Origin: Calothrix sp. FI2-JRJ7
GTDB lineage: Bacteria > Cyanobacteriota > Cyanobacteriia > Cyanobacteriales > Nostocaceae
DNA: 64,000 bases
Reading direction: 5' to 3'
Assembly: GCA_019359675.1 (NCBI GenBank)
Contig: JAHHGX010000086.1
Span: 1 to 64,000, forward strand
The notes under the pieces were generated by a model, which saw nothing but the letters and a program-made list of their open reading frames with translations, did not search any database and was not told the DNA's origin. This document shows positions 37,366 to 46,591 of this stretch, one piece after another (the stretch's first letter is position 1; each line of letters starts with the position of its first letter). The position numbers and the translations under genes were made by a program.

Positions 37366-37451
37366 GAGTAATGAGTGCTGAGTGCTGAGTAAAGAGTACA
37401 CTATATTATCTACTCAGCACTCATAGAGACGCGATGTTCCTCGCGTCTCTA
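37366..37451. repeat. Heptamer repeats plus GTAGAGACG-type hairpin
   Basis: GAGTGCTGAGTGCTGAGTA (about 37371-37390) faces TACTCAGCACTC (37410-37421). Immediately after comes TAGAGACGCGA / TCGCGTCTCTA (37424-37434 and 37441-37451). The second lies just before the end of the CAP gene at 37460 and may be its terminator. Confidence 0.7.
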
Positions 37452-37459
37452 CGAACGTA

Positions 37460-37987
37460 CTACTTGTTATTGATGAAAATCTCGGTGAAGTAGATTTCTC
37501 CCTTACTATTAGCTGCTACACCAATTCCAGTTTGGCTGTAATTGCCTTCGATGTTTTGCTTATGACCCTGACTTTTAAGCCAACCTTGAACAGCTTGAGT
37601 TGCTGGGTCTTTATAACCTTGGTTGTATGCTATATTTTCAGCGGCGCCATTATAAGCCATGCCTATAGACTTTACGCGATTACTAAAATCTTGGTGGCTA
37701 AATGGAATTTTGGCGTTAGCCATATTTTGACTATGCATTCTAGCCTGATTATCTATTTTAGTATTGCGTGTTAATTTAGACAGTCCTTTTGATGCGCGGT
37801 ACTGATTGATTTTCTCAAGAATTGACTGTTCGAGAGTATTAGTATTGACAGTGGTAGATTGTGCAACCTGGATAACACGCGGCGCCTGTCTAGTAGATAG
37901 CCGCGTGTTTGCGGAAGTGCTGTTTGGCAGCGAAATGAATCCGCTTGCGAGTAAAATAGCACCGATAGTAATAACATGTCGGTTCAT
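37460..37987 (-). CDS. Secreted CAP (SCP/PR1)-domain protein
   Basis: 175 residues with a signal peptide (about 1-26, ending ANT-type) and a CAP domain from about 50: LEKINQYRASKGLSKL, ARMHSQNMAN with a conserved His, SHQDFSNRVKSIG, AAENIAYNQGY and GHKQNIEGNY. Exported proteins of this family have varied roles. A paralogue sits directly upstream at 38140, so the pair arose by tandem duplication. The two share most motifs. Confidence 0.88.
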   Translation of the reverse strand: MNRHVITIGAILLASGFISLPNSTSANTRLSTRQAPRVIQVAQSTTVNTNTLEQSILEKINQYRASKGLSKLTRNTKIDNQARMHSQNMANAKIPFSHQDFSNRVKSIGMAYNGAAENIAYNQGYKDPATQAVQGWLKSQGHKQNIEGNYSQTGIGVAANSKGEIYFTEIFINNK

Positions 37988-38139
37988 AAATATCTAGCTC
38001 GTCAATTAATAGGGAACACTGTTTTAATCTACACCGATTATTTTTTATCTGCTTACGTAAAAATCGGTTTGAGGACAGTTTTTAAATTGACACATACAAA
38101 GATATTTATTAAGTGTTTGCACTTATTATTTAGTATTCG

Positions 38140-38679
38140 TCATCGATTAAGAATAAAAATTTGAGTGAGATAGACCTGTCCTTGTTTATTGGTGGCAACT
38201 CCGATACCAGTCAGGTTGTAATTGCCCTTAAGATTTTTTAAGTGACCAGGACTTTTAATCCAACCGCGAATCGCTTCGGCAACAGGGTCATCGTACCCTT
38301 GATTAAAAGCTACGTTTTCAGCAGCGCTTTGGTAACGAACTGCTGTCGATTTGACGCGCTTTTCAAACCCATTGTGGCTAAAAGGAACTTTGCCACTAGC
38401 CATATTTTGACTGTGAACCCTTGCTTGCTTTGAAATTCTGCTGCTGAGTGTGAGTCTAGATAAACCTTTGGAAGCTCGATAGCGGTTGATTTGCTCAAAA
38501 ACAGATTTCTCTAACTCGCTGGTATTGAAATTACCAGTTAGTACAAATTGACTGGTAATTGGCACTGACTTTACTTGATTAACTTTTTTTGCTGAAGTCT
38601 GGGTTGGTATGGCATTTGTTAACCCGCTAGCAAGGACAATCGTACTTAGAGCTATGCCAAAAGCAGTTTGTCGAATCAT
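38140..38679 (-). CDS. Secreted CAP (SCP/PR1)-domain protein, paralogue
   Basis: 179 residues, signal peptide about 1-25, then a CAP domain: FEQINRYRASKGLSRL, ARVHSQNMASGKVPFSHNGF, AAENVAFNQGYDDP and GHLKNLKGNYNLTGIGVA. It is about half identical by eye to the product of 37460 over the domain. Same strand, with 152 bp between the genes. Function is unknown beyond export. Confidence 0.88.
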   Translation of the reverse strand: MIRQTAFGIALSTIVLASGLTNAIPTQTSAKKVNQVKSVPITSQFVLTGNFNTSELEKSVFEQINRYRASKGLSRLTLSSRISKQARVHSQNMASGKVPFSHNGFEKRVKSTAVRYQSAAENVAFNQGYDDPVAEAIRGWIKSPGHLKNLKGNYNLTGIGVATNKQGQVYLTQIFILNR

Positions 38680-38988
38680 CTATAACTCGTTTGTGTAGGT
38701 GTATTTAATCTAATAAGAGTACAGCAAGTGCTGGTTATTTCTTTGATATACGTGTGTACTGAAGTATATTCCGGACGGGAGACAAATCTTTCCAGATTCC
38801 GATTTTCGCGTCAATATCGTTTAAATACAATCTATAACTATAAAGTAATTACGAAATCCTGTTAAAAATTTTAAGAAGTTAACGTAAAGTTTACGTAGTT
38901 TTACGCGAGCTACCAAAAAACCCGGTTTTACAAGTCTAGTGCGGGATGATTGAATATAGAATGATGAATATTTGTGGAGAAACTTAAA
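38680..38988. other. Intergenic between CAP gene and petL
   Basis: No gene seen. GGAGA at about 38977 serves petL. An AAAACCCGGTTTTAC segment near 38918 is a small inverted repeat. Promoters of the divergent neighbours should lie here. Confidence 0.4.
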
Positions 38989-39081
38989 ATGGGTACAATT
39001 TTCTTTGTTCTTTATATTGGCGCCTTCTTTGCTTTGGCTGTAGGTCTGCTGTTTGGGCTACGCGCGGCTAAAATTATTTAA
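38989..39081 (+). CDS. petL: Cytochrome b6f complex subunit PetL
   Basis: A 30-residue single-helix membrane protein, MGTIFFVLYIGAFF followed by ALAVGLLFGLRAAKII. The end GLLFGLRAAKI and overall length agree with cyanobacterial PetL, a peripheral small subunit that stabilises the cytochrome b6f complex in thylakoids. A GGAG site lies 11 bases before the ATG. Another photosystem small subunit is a less likely alternative. An inverted repeat follows the stop. Confidence 0.75.
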   Translation: MGTIFFVLYIGAFFALAVGLLFGLRAAKII

Positions 39082-39090
39082 TTTTGTAAA

Positions 39091-39145
39091 GACGCGATAT
39101 ATAAAGACGCGTTCACGTAGTGTCCCACAGGGAATATATCGCGTC
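39091..39145. repeat. Inverted repeat between petL and bioB
   Basis: GACGCGATATAT (39091-39102) pairs with ATATATCGCGTC (39134-39145), 12 bp perfect, between two convergent gene ends. Related to the GTAGAGACG family. Confidence 0.65.
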
Positions 39146-39155
39146 TCTACATGAT

Positions 39156-40154
39156 TTAGATGGTTTGGGGTATGGTTTGATTTTTCTTGACGAATGGCGC
39201 CCGCATGGATAATCCTAGTAGGTTTAGTAATTCGCTATCGGCATCATAACCGGGACAGGGAGTGGTGACGGTAAGCATGTGTCCATCGTCGCTGGAAAAG
39301 ATAGAATTGGCGCCTGCCATAAAACAAAAAGCCTGTTCGACTTGAGATAGTCTGGCTCTGCCTGCACTTAAGCGCACGTCAGATGTGGGCATAATAATAC
39401 GAGCAGTGGAAATCATCCGTATTACATCCCAAAATGGGACATCGGGTTGATTTTCGAGGGGTGTGCCTTTAACTTGTGAAAGAATATTAATTGGTACCGA
39501 TTCGGGATGAGGGTTTAACGTTGAAAGAGTATGCAGCATTGATACTCTGTCTTCAGCAGTTTCACCCAAACCTAAAATACCACCCGAACAGACGGTTACA
39601 TTGGTTTGACGAACGTTATTTATTGTATTGAGACGGTCGTCGTAGGTTCGTGTGGTAATAATTGTGCTGTAATAATCGCGCGAAGTATCAAGATTGTGGT
39701 TATAAGCGTAGAGTCCTGCTTCATCTAGACGCTTTGCCTGGTTTTCGGTAAGCATTCCCAACGTGCAACAAACCTCTAACCCCATTGAGGTGACATCTTT
39801 AACCATGTCAAGGACTTCCTCAAATTGTTTATTATCGCGTACTTCACGCCAAGCGGCGCCCATACAAACGCGACTAATACCACTAGCTTTTGCTTGTTGA
39901 GCAATATTAAGAACTGTTTCTTTTTCTAGAAGTGCTTGGGGTGTTACTTCTGTTTTGTAGCGAGATGACTGGGCACAATAACCACAATCTTCAGGACAGG
40001 CGCCAGTTTTAATAGATATAAGCTTACAAACTTGAATTTGCTTAGGGTTATGATACTGGCGATGCACGCTAGCTGCTTGATAAACTAGCTCTAGTATTGG
40101 TGTATTGTAGATTTCGCGTATTTCGGCTTCTTGCCAATCGTAGCGTACTATCAC
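39156..40154 (-). CDS. bioB: Biotin synthase
   Basis: Radical-SAM enzyme that inserts sulfur into dethiobiotin. The 4Fe-4S motif is CPEDCGYC with the third Cys spaced as CxxxCxxC in [16 protein letters not shown]. Also seen are [13 protein letters not shown], the [12 protein letters not shown] substrate segment, the [11 protein letters not shown] region and the Arg ligand in SAGRARLS. The open frame reaches 40298, but the extra 48 residues come from an intergenic repeat. The GTG at 40154 with AAGGA upstream gives a start ([10 protein letters not shown]) typical of cyanobacterial BioB. Confidence 0.92.
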   Translation of the reverse strand: MIVRYDWQEAEIREIYNTPILELVYQAASVHRQYHNPKQIQVCKLISIKTGACPEDCGYCAQSSRYKTEVTPQALLEKETVLNIAQQAKASGISRVCMGAAWREVRDNKQFEEVLDMVKDVTSMGLEVCCTLGMLTENQAKRLDEAGLYAYNHNLDTSRDYYSTIITTRTYDDRLNTINNVRQTNVTVCSGGILGLGETAEDRVSMLHTLSTLNPHPESVPINILSQVKGTPLENQPDVPFWDVIRMISTARIIMPTSDVRLSAGRARLSQVEQAFCFMAGANSIFSSDDGHMLTVTTPCPGYDADSELLNLLGLSMRAPFVKKNQTIPQTI

Positions 40155-40223
40155 GAATCCGCTGTCCTTATAATCAAGAATTTCTATGATAGTACCTTGA
40201 AAACGTTGGGTGCGTGACAGATT

Positions 40224-40303
40224 GTAGGTTGGGTTACGCAAAGCCGTAACCCAACGTTTTGTAAAAGAGCATATGTTGGGTTCCGTTCCTCCACCCAACC
40301 TAC
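40224..40303. repeat. GTAGGTTGGGT inverted repeat
   Basis: GTAGGTTGGGT (40224-40234) and ACCCAACCTAC (about 40292-40303), with an inner GGGTTACG/CGTAACCC pair. It separates bioB from the phosphoesterase gene and even covers the latter's stop codon. Related fragments are near 32040-32120. Confidence 0.65.
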
Positions 40304-41133
40304 GAAGCGCTTTTAAGAGTAATAATAGTTACTTCGGGTGGGCAAAACAGGCGCCCAGGAGGATAAGTTCCTAAACCGCGATTGACGTAAAGTTGATTGT
40401 TTCCAACTTGGTGGAAACCTTGTGCCCACTCCCAATGTCGTACAACTTTAGCACAACCACCACGTAGAAAAGGTATATACTTACGGATTTTGCGTGGTAT
40501 TTTGCGAATAATCTTGTAGTAGTACACAACTAAAGGGCCAACCCCAGGAATTACGATTTGTGAACCGTGGGTATGACCACTAAGCTGTAAATCTACGCGC
40601 CACTTTTGTACGAATTCAAACGTATCTGGATTGTGGGAGAGAACAATGCGCGGTATATTAGGGTCGAGTTGGTTGAGTATTGTTGGGTCAAATTTTCCTG
40701 ACCAATAATCAGCAAGACCAACAAAAGGTAACTCTGGTCCCAAGGGATAACCAATTTCGTCCCATAAAACTTGAATACCGATACTCGTAAAAGCATCGGT
40801 TACTGTGGAGCGCGAGTATTTATAGTACAAATCGTGGTTTCCTAAACAAGCACAAATTCCAGCGCGCGTTTGTAAATGCTTGAGGTGCTGTACTAATTGA
40901 TGAACTGGTGATGGGTCATCGGTGACATAATCGCCTGTAAGCACAACCAAGTCAGGTTCTGCTTCATTACTAACTTTAATCGCCTGTTCAAGCATTTCAT
41001 CTGACAAGCGCAAACCGTCATAATGCAAATCAGACAGATGTACTAATATAGTTCCATCTAACGATGTCGGTAGATTTGCAATATTAACCGTTATTCTCTC
41101 AACGCTTAACGGTCCAGAAAACAACACGCGCAT
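40300..41133 (-). CDS. Calcineurin-like metallophosphoesterase (YkuE type)
   Basis: 277 residues with all metal motifs: [26 protein letters not shown] and SGHTHGSQ. These form the two-metal site of the family. YkuE-like members act on lipid-linked or nucleotide phosphates at the membrane; a true substrate cannot be named. The C-terminus has a basic region ([11 protein letters not shown]) that could touch membranes. The end lies in an intergenic repeat shared with the bioB leader. Confidence 0.9.
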   Translation of the reverse strand: MRVLFSGPLSVERITVNIANLPTSLDGTILVHLSDLHYDGLRLSDEMLEQAIKVSNEAEPDLVVLTGDYVTDDPSPVHQLVQHLKHLQTRAGICACLGNHDLYYKYSRSTVTDAFTSIGIQVLWDEIGYPLGPELPFVGLADYWSGKFDPTILNQLDPNIPRIVLSHNPDTFEFVQKWRVDLQLSGHTHGSQIVIPGVGPLVVYYYKIIRKIPRKIRKYIPFLRGGCAKVVRHWEWAQGFHQVGNNQLYVNRGLGTYPPGRLFCPPEVTIITLKSAS

Positions 41134-41205
41134 AAGGTTAACCTTACTCCTCCTACCAGCGCTATCAGCTTAACAAATCGTGACTGTTATTTACGTATAA
41201 TCCTT

Positions 41206-41317
41206 GATAATTTCTTGAAATCTTTATGAAAGAGTAATTAATTACAGTGTTGTTACGGTATTCATCAGTAACTTAAACTGCTATGGTATTTTGATACAAT
41301 AAGTTTTAATACTCATT
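41206..41317. repeat. 112-bp duplicated leader block, copy 1
   Basis: Matches 59317-59428 over 112 bp without gaps and with about nine differences by eye, including the long identical stretch around TATGAAAGAGTAATTAATTA. Copy 2 lies in the leader of the glycosyltransferase gene at 59720, so the block probably carries promoter or leader elements. Confidence 0.85.
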
Positions 41318-41366
41318 TATTATTAGTCTCACTTCAGAAACACTTGAATTAGCATAATTTATTCTT

Positions 41367-41512
41367 AAAATCCTTGATGATTATCATCTGCGTCAAGAGT
41401 TCATTTATGAAGAGAGGAAAGAGCTAAATTATTTACGTGGGAAAGAACGGTAAGAAAAACTTTAAAAGCTTATAGGACTTTTATAAAACCAAGGTTAAGA
41501 TTCAAGTGTAAC
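41367..41512 (+). pseudogene. Glycosyltransferase 3'-end relic
   Basis: Aligns with 60757-60903, the last 48 codons of the glycosyltransferase at 59720, sharing ACGTGGGAAAGAACGG and AAAAGCTTA. Stops interrupt the frame. The rest of the gene has been deleted, bringing the leader block and the gene's end to within 50 bp. 41691-41748 likewise matches 60912-60970 just after the intact gene. Confidence 0.8.
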
Positions 41513-41805
41513 AAGTTTAAATGTTGTCATGAGTCTCGTAGTGTAAAGCGGAGCTTTAAGAGCAGGGTAGCATTACAGCACCACTGATAGTTTATTAAAG
41601 TGGGCAACAATAGTATTAATATACTAAAAAAGCAAACAGTTACCCACCCGTAACATACATAGCTTTGAATTAAGAAAATTGGTGTGGATGGTTTGTTGGT
41701 GCCACTACCTTTGAAACCAAAATGCTTGTAAGATGTCATAGTGCTTGTGTCTCGCTTTAATGTAATCACAAATGACCAACGGCTAAATAAGGAGTGAGGA
41801 GACGT
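41513..41805. other. Relic sequence before wzm remnant
   Basis: No gene. 41691-41748 is the downstream match described for the glycosyltransferase relic. The remainder shows nothing recognisable. GGAG at about 41798 precedes the wzm relic. Confidence 0.5.
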
Positions 41806-42389
41806 GTGTTGATAGAGCAAATACAAAGTGTGTTTCACAAAACTATAAAATTAAGGCGTTTACAACCAGTAAACGAGGTATGGTGGGCAAAATACGATTT
41901 ATTAAGAACTGGCACCGTGGTCGGGCAACCTAATTTGGTTAAAAAAGTAGTATTTCTTTTGAACTTATTACCGCTAGTGCCTATTCTATCAACGTTTCTT
42001 GTAAGTTTCTTTGGATTAATGGCGTTGATTTTTGTTATGGTTATATTATTTCATACTTTACATGTAACCCTAGCGTTATTACCGTTGGTTTGGATTACGC
42101 AATTATTAGTAGGCAGGCTTGGGCTACTTAGCGGCAGGTCTAACAGTGTTTTTGCGTGACATTTATCCTAGTTAGGAGTATTATTAAACATTTGGTTTTA
42201 CTTGACTCCAAGAATCTATCCGGCATTAGCAATTCCGGAACAATGGCACGCTTGGATTTTTGGTAAAATCCAATCACTGCAATTGCTGAATTTTATCGCG
42301 ATGTAATTTTAGTGGGGGAGGTCAAGCACTGGGCAAAGTTGGCTGTTGCGTCGATTATATCTACTGGAATCTCTGCTGAAGGCTTATGA
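41806..42389 (+). pseudogene. wzm: Decayed O-antigen ABC permease (wzm)
   Basis: Pieces of an ABC-2 type polysaccharide permease in three frames. VGQPNLVKKVVF with FGLMALIFVMVILFHTL lies in one frame, AGLGYLAAGLTVFLRDI in a second near 42113, WFYLTPRIYPALAIPEQW back in the first near 42193, and NPITAIAEFYRDVILVGE in the third near 42267. At least three frameshifts and a stop break it, and the N-terminus is gone. The intact partner ATPase wzt lies about 600 bp downstream. A short product up to 42159 could be made but would lack most of the permease. Confidence 0.85.
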
Positions 42390-42556
42390 GTGTATAGAAG
42401 ACTACGCCTAGCGTGAACTGATGTGATATAACCTATCGTTAAGGTTTGAGGTAAATATTTATTCGATATTGAACTGATTACATAAATAGACTTGTGTAAT
42501 AAATAAAACCAAACGTCAGCTAGCTTGATGTTTACTTAGTAAAGTGGTGAGGGAGT

Positions 42557-42939
42557 ATGACAGAGTGTAAGGGGTGCTTTTTAAGGGTATTACAGGTCAA
42601 GACGGTTCTTACTCAAGTGAGCAACTGTTGGAAAAAGGCTATGAAGTTGATGGTATTATACGGAAGACATCGACTTTTAATACCGACCGTATCAACCATT
42701 TTTATAATGGTTCCCATAATAAAGACGCTCATTATTTGCAACCGGTTGAGGTAGATTTATTAATTTTTGATGAAACTAAAGCAAAGCAAAATTTGTCATG
42801 GAAACCATCCGTTAGCTTGGAGCAACTAGTAAAGTTGAAAATAAAAGCTGATTTACAGGCTAATGGTTTAAGTCTTCCGAATCAAGAGGGATTATCAAGT
42901 GCGTTTGATAATTCTCAGGCTCTGGAGAATTTTAGTTAA
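42557..42939 (+). pseudogene. gmd: GDP-mannose 4,6-dehydratase remnant
   Basis: The start has the SDR dinucleotide motif GITGQDGSY and [23 protein letters not shown], then jumps directly to the C-terminal [22 protein letters not shown]. About 250 internal codons are missing. The first few codons (ATG at 42557) are out of frame with the rest. This C-terminal motif is the classical GMD form and differs from the intact gene at 61247, so it was a distinct paralogue. Confidence 0.85.
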
Positions 42940-42979
42940 CGCTGCGGATTTAGTTGTTTATAAACGTGTGTATGGTGTC

Positions 42980-44290
42980 ATGGGCGAGGAGTTAGCAATT
43001 TCACTCAAAAATGTCTCGAAGTGCTATAAACGCTATGGGCGCCCGGTAGACAAGCTTAAGGAAGTTTTACTACCAGGGAAGAATTATGCGGCTGAGTTTT
43101 GGGCACTGCGAGATATTGATTTAGAAGTTTGTATTGGTGAAACTGTAGGAATTATTGGGCAAAATGGTTCCGGAAAAAGTACCTTGCTACAAATTATTGC
43201 TGGAACTCTTACGCCAACTACTGGTACTGTACATGTGAATGGGCGAGTATCTGCTTTACTAGAACTTGGGAGTGGATTTAATCCTGAATTTACTGGGCGC
43301 CAAAATGTATTTTTCAATGGGCGGATTTTAGGGTTAAGCCAACAGGAAATAGAAGATAAGTTTGATGAAATAGAAGCATTTGCTGATATAGGCGAGTTTA
43401 TTGACGAGCCAGTTAAAACTTATTCGAGTGGAATGATTGTAAGGTTAGCGTTCGCTGTTGTGGCAAATTCACACCCCCAAATATTGATTGTAGATGAAGC
43501 TTTAGCTGTTGGAGATATTTTCTTTCAACAGAAGTGTTACAAGTACTTGGAAAAATTAAAGTCTCAAGGAACGGCTATTTTATTTGTTAGCCATGATACA
43601 CAAGCAATATTAAGACTTTGCGAACGCGCGGCAATTTTAGAGTACGGATATTTAACGCACTCTGGTATTCCATCAGAAATGGTTACTAAATATACAGAAA
43701 TACACTTAAGTCAATATAGTAATCAGTTAGCAGAAAAAGATAAAAGTCAGATTGAGGAGTTAGTAGAAAAACAAATAAACTTGATGAATGATAATTTAGA
43801 TAATGTTATATTACCTTCGGAGTTTCGTTGTGATTTTCCCTCAAAACATCGATATGGTTCTACAGTTGGAATGATTGCAGGGATTGCAATTACTAACAAG
43901 CATGGAGAATCTCAAACGGTGTTTTCAGTTGGGGAGGAAATAATTTTATCTGTCAAGGTAAATTCCCATTCAATCGAACTATGTCCCTTGAATATTGGGT
44001 TTCAGCTTAACGACAGATTTGGGCAAATAATCATCGGAACTAATACTAGCATGTTATCTGTCTTACTCGAGCAGGACAGAACAGGTGAAGGTTTTATTTG
44101 CCAGTTTCGGTTTAAACTTTCTATCATTCCCCAACAGTATACTATTCATGTCGCGATAACAGAGTATGAAAATAACCCTAAAGTTGTGTATGACTGGATT
44201 AATTTTGTGCAAGTTATCGATGTGGTGGTAGATGGGGAATTGAAGCAAGCAGGTATTCATTTTGCTGACATTGTAGTCAAAACTCAATAA
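42980..44290 (+). CDS. wzt: O-antigen/polysaccharide ABC exporter ATPase Wzt
   Basis: 436 residues from the ATG at 42980. The ATPase domain has Walker A GQNGSGKST, signature YSSGMIVRLAF, Walker B ILIVDEALAVGD and the switch His in FVSHDTQA, with the LELGSGFNPEFTGRQN segment typical of Wzt/TagH. The C-terminal part (about 280-436) is a beta-sandwich-type Wzt domain (RYGSTVGMIAGIAI) that recognises the glycan end. The usual permease partner upstream is a pseudogene, so it must use another Wzm if functional. The frame is open upstream to 42899. Confidence 0.9.
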   Translation: MGEELAISLKNVSKCYKRYGRPVDKLKEVLLPGKNYAAEFWALRDIDLEVCIGETVGIIGQNGSGKSTLLQIIAGTLTPTTGTVHVNGRVSALLELGSGFNPEFTGRQNVFFNGRILGLSQQEIEDKFDEIEAFADIGEFIDEPVKTYSSGMIVRLAFAVVANSHPQILIVDEALAVGDIFFQQKCYKYLEKLKSQGTAILFVSHDTQAILRLCERAAILEYGYLTHSGIPSEMVTKYTEIHLSQYSNQLAEKDKSQIEELVEKQINLMNDNLDNVILPSEFRCDFPSKHRYGSTVGMIAGIAITNKHGESQTVFSVGEEIILSVKVNSHSIELCPLNIGFQLNDRFGQIIIGTNTSMLSVLLEQDRTGEGFICQFRFKLSIIPQQYTIHVAITEYENNPKVVYDWINFVQVIDVVVDGELKQAGIHFADIVVKTQ

Positions 44291-44357
44291 ATATTCATTT
44301 ATATTGAATATTTATAAATTAAGCTAGATAAAAATTTAGTTTTTCAGGATTGTATTT

Positions 44358-46280
44358 ATGGGCAATGAAAAAAACAATATATTGGGATTGCAAGCTCAAT
44401 TACGCGAGCAACTACTTTCTTTGATTTCCTATAACTATATCCCACGTAGCGATAATTACTCTCAGACTTTTGATGTAATTATTACATGCAACGAAGTCAA
44501 TGAAAGACATGGTACGGGAGTTCTTCTACGTCGAATATTCAAAGATAGTCCAAATATTTTTTCAATTCGTTCTTGTAATCATTATGGAGGCGAACACGAT
44601 TTTGGCGAAGAAAGCGCTTGTTTACCTCAAGTAATGTTATCAAGAGCAGATATATTTGCCCATGTTTTACAAACGTTTCAACATCAGAATGTTAGACGTA
44701 TTTTGTGCATTCCCTACTACCCAAGTGATGTTTTAGTCGCTATAGCTATCAAAGAAGTATTTAATATACCATTATGTACTTACATAATGGACGACCAAAA
44801 CATTTGCTCAAATGGTATTCCTGACTCATTAATGCGAGAGTTACTAGATAAGTCTTCGCTTCGTCTAGCAATTTCGCCAGAAATGAGACAAGCTTATGAA
44901 GGTAAATATCGTTTGAAATTTTGGGTATTACCTCCTGTAGTTTCAAACCAGTTATTACAGCTACAAGTCAGTGAATCAGCACTCACAAGCGAACATCCAA
45001 AAGCTGGAATTTTAGTAGGTAATATTTGGGACCAAAGTTGGTTAGACCTGTTACGTGAATCTGTCAGAGATTCAGGAGTCAAATTAGATTGGTATTGTAA
45101 TAACGCTTCTAATTGTCAGTGGCTCTCTTTTGATATAAATGAATTAGAACGGGATGGAATTTTTCTGCACCACCCTTTACCTGAAGTTGAATTAGTTCCC
45201 TTATTAAGAAAATATTCCTTTGCTATTATTCCTTCAGGCACTTTAGATGCAAACGATGACCGTCGGTTTATTGCTGAGTTGAGCTTACCTAGTCGCATAC
45301 CATTTATTTTTGCGACCTCGAACACTCCAATAATTGTTTTAGGTAATAAAAAAACTGCGGTTGCTCGTTTTGTTGAAAGGTTCCAAATTGGAATAACAGC
45401 AGAATACAGTTCCTCTAGTTTTAGCGAAGCTGTCAGTTATGTCACTAAAAGCGAAAATCAACTTTTAATGCGCCAAAACGCAACGACGCTAGCTGAGAAC
45501 TTTGGGTCCCAAGGAATGGCTGAGTGGATTTGGCAGTCTCTCGAACGAGGGGAAGCTGCCGACATAAAATTTGAAAAATTAATGCCTCCACTTCCTAGCG
45601 ATTTAGCATATTACATTGAACCACCTGTTCCAAAAGATATTGTTGAAGATTTTGTACCTGTTTATCAGGCTGTGCGGCGACTCAAGAAAAAAGGCTTTAA
45701 TCCAGATTTTGTAGTTGATGTGGGCGCCTCAACAGGAATTTGGTCTCACTATATTAATAAACTCTTTCCAAATGCACGTTTTATTTTGATTGACCCACTG
45801 GCATCTAAATACGATGATACTATCGATGGTCATGCCAATTTTGAATTTGTGGAAGCCGCCATTTCTAACCAGCTTGGCACAATTTCATTACAAGTGTCTT
45901 CAGACTTGTACCGTAGCTCCTTACTACCTATCGATAATTGCCAATTATCTGGAGTCGTGAACGTTGAAGTTAAAACTCTGGATTCTTTAGCACGAGAAAA
46001 ACAAATTTTCGGTCGAGGGCTTTTGAAAGTAGACGTACAGCTAGTAGAACATCTCGTAATCGAAGGAGGACGTAATTTTATAGAGCATGTAGATGCAGTC
46101 ATTCTGGAATTAACACTAATTAGAATGCAGGCAGAAGCTAAAACGTTTTTAGAGATGCTCGATATGATGGATAAATTAGGATTTCGCTACTACGATGATG
46201 TCGGTGAGTGGAGGTCACCAGTAGATGGATTTTTAGAACAAAAAGATGGATTATTTGTTCGTAAAGAAATGTTTAATTAG
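44358..46280 (+). CDS. Glycosyltransferase-FkbM methyltransferase fusion
   Basis: 640 residues. The N-terminal 400 residues resemble a GT-B type transferase (FDVIITCNEVNERHGTGVLLRRIF, AGILVGNIWDQSWL, and a late region with SLPSRIPFIFATSNTPIIVLG). Residues about 445-635 are an FkbM-type SAM methyltransferase: PDFVVDVGASTGIWSHYI binds SAM, FILIDPL follows, and LLKVDVQ matches the usual LKIDVEG core. It may transfer a sugar and O-methylate it. It is preceded by wzt after 67 bp, probably in the same operon. Confidence 0.8.
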   Translation: MGNEKNNILGLQAQLREQLLSLISYNYIPRSDNYSQTFDVIITCNEVNERHGTGVLLRRIFKDSPNIFSIRSCNHYGGEHDFGEESACLPQVMLSRADIFAHVLQTFQHQNVRRILCIPYYPSDVLVAIAIKEVFNIPLCTYIMDDQNICSNGIPDSLMRELLDKSSLRLAISPEMRQAYEGKYRLKFWVLPPVVSNQLLQLQVSESALTSEHPKAGILVGNIWDQSWLDLLRESVRDSGVKLDWYCNNASNCQWLSFDINELERDGIFLHHPLPEVELVPLLRKYSFAIIPSGTLDANDDRRFIAELSLPSRIPFIFATSNTPIIVLGNKKTAVARFVERFQIGITAEYSSSSFSEAVSYVTKSENQLLMRQNATTLAENFGSQGMAEWIWQSLERGEAADIKFEKLMPPLPSDLAYYIEPPVPKDIVEDFVPVYQAVRRLKKKGFNPDFVVDVGASTGIWSHYINKLFPNARFILIDPLASKYDDTIDGHANFEFVEAAISNQLGTISLQVSSDLYRSSLLPIDNCQLSGVVNVEVKTLDSLAREKQIFGRGLLKVDVQLVEHLVIEGGRNFIEHVDAVILELTLIRMQAEAKTFLEMLDMMDKLGFRYYDDVGEWRSPVDGFLEQKDGLFVRKEMFN

Positions 46281-46309
46281 AAAATTTTATCAACACCAGA
46301 GAGTCAAAT

Positions 46310-46459
46310 ATGGAATCTACTTTTGAAGATAAACAAAGAATAAAAACGTTTAAAAGTCTCGGATTTAGTCCGTCTTACGCTTTTGATGTTGAAGCATCTG
46401 ATGATTGTTGGGCAATAATTACTTCTGAGGTTTCCCCAATAGCTCTTTTCACATCTTAG
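46310..46459 (+). pseudogene. FkbM methyltransferase N-terminal remnant
   Basis: A 49-codon frame reading FKSLGFSPSYAFDVEASDD, closely like FSPTCVCDIGASDG in the next gene. It ends soon after the SAM-binding loop, whose Gly is already lost (VEAS for IGAS). It is a truncated duplicate of the FkbM module. Confidence 0.7.
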
Positions 46460-46591
46460 AACCTTTGAGTAAGATTCCTAATTAAGCTTTAAAGGTAAAC
46501 CATGAGCATAGTTTTACAACATCTCATTTTTTTAACTTAAGTGTTAGCTTAAATAATTAATATAGTAGGATAGGAGACAAGAAATAGTATT

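Noticed and set aside
39156-40298. Longer biotin synthase with a 48-residue N-terminal extension
   Set aside because: The extension is translated from an intergenic inverted repeat, and a GTG with ribosome site gives the family-like start.
41527-41838. 103-codon minus-strand frame in the gap before the wzm relic
   Set aside because: It runs antisense through sequence that matches the 60.9-kb region and the wzm relic, so it is a chance frame.
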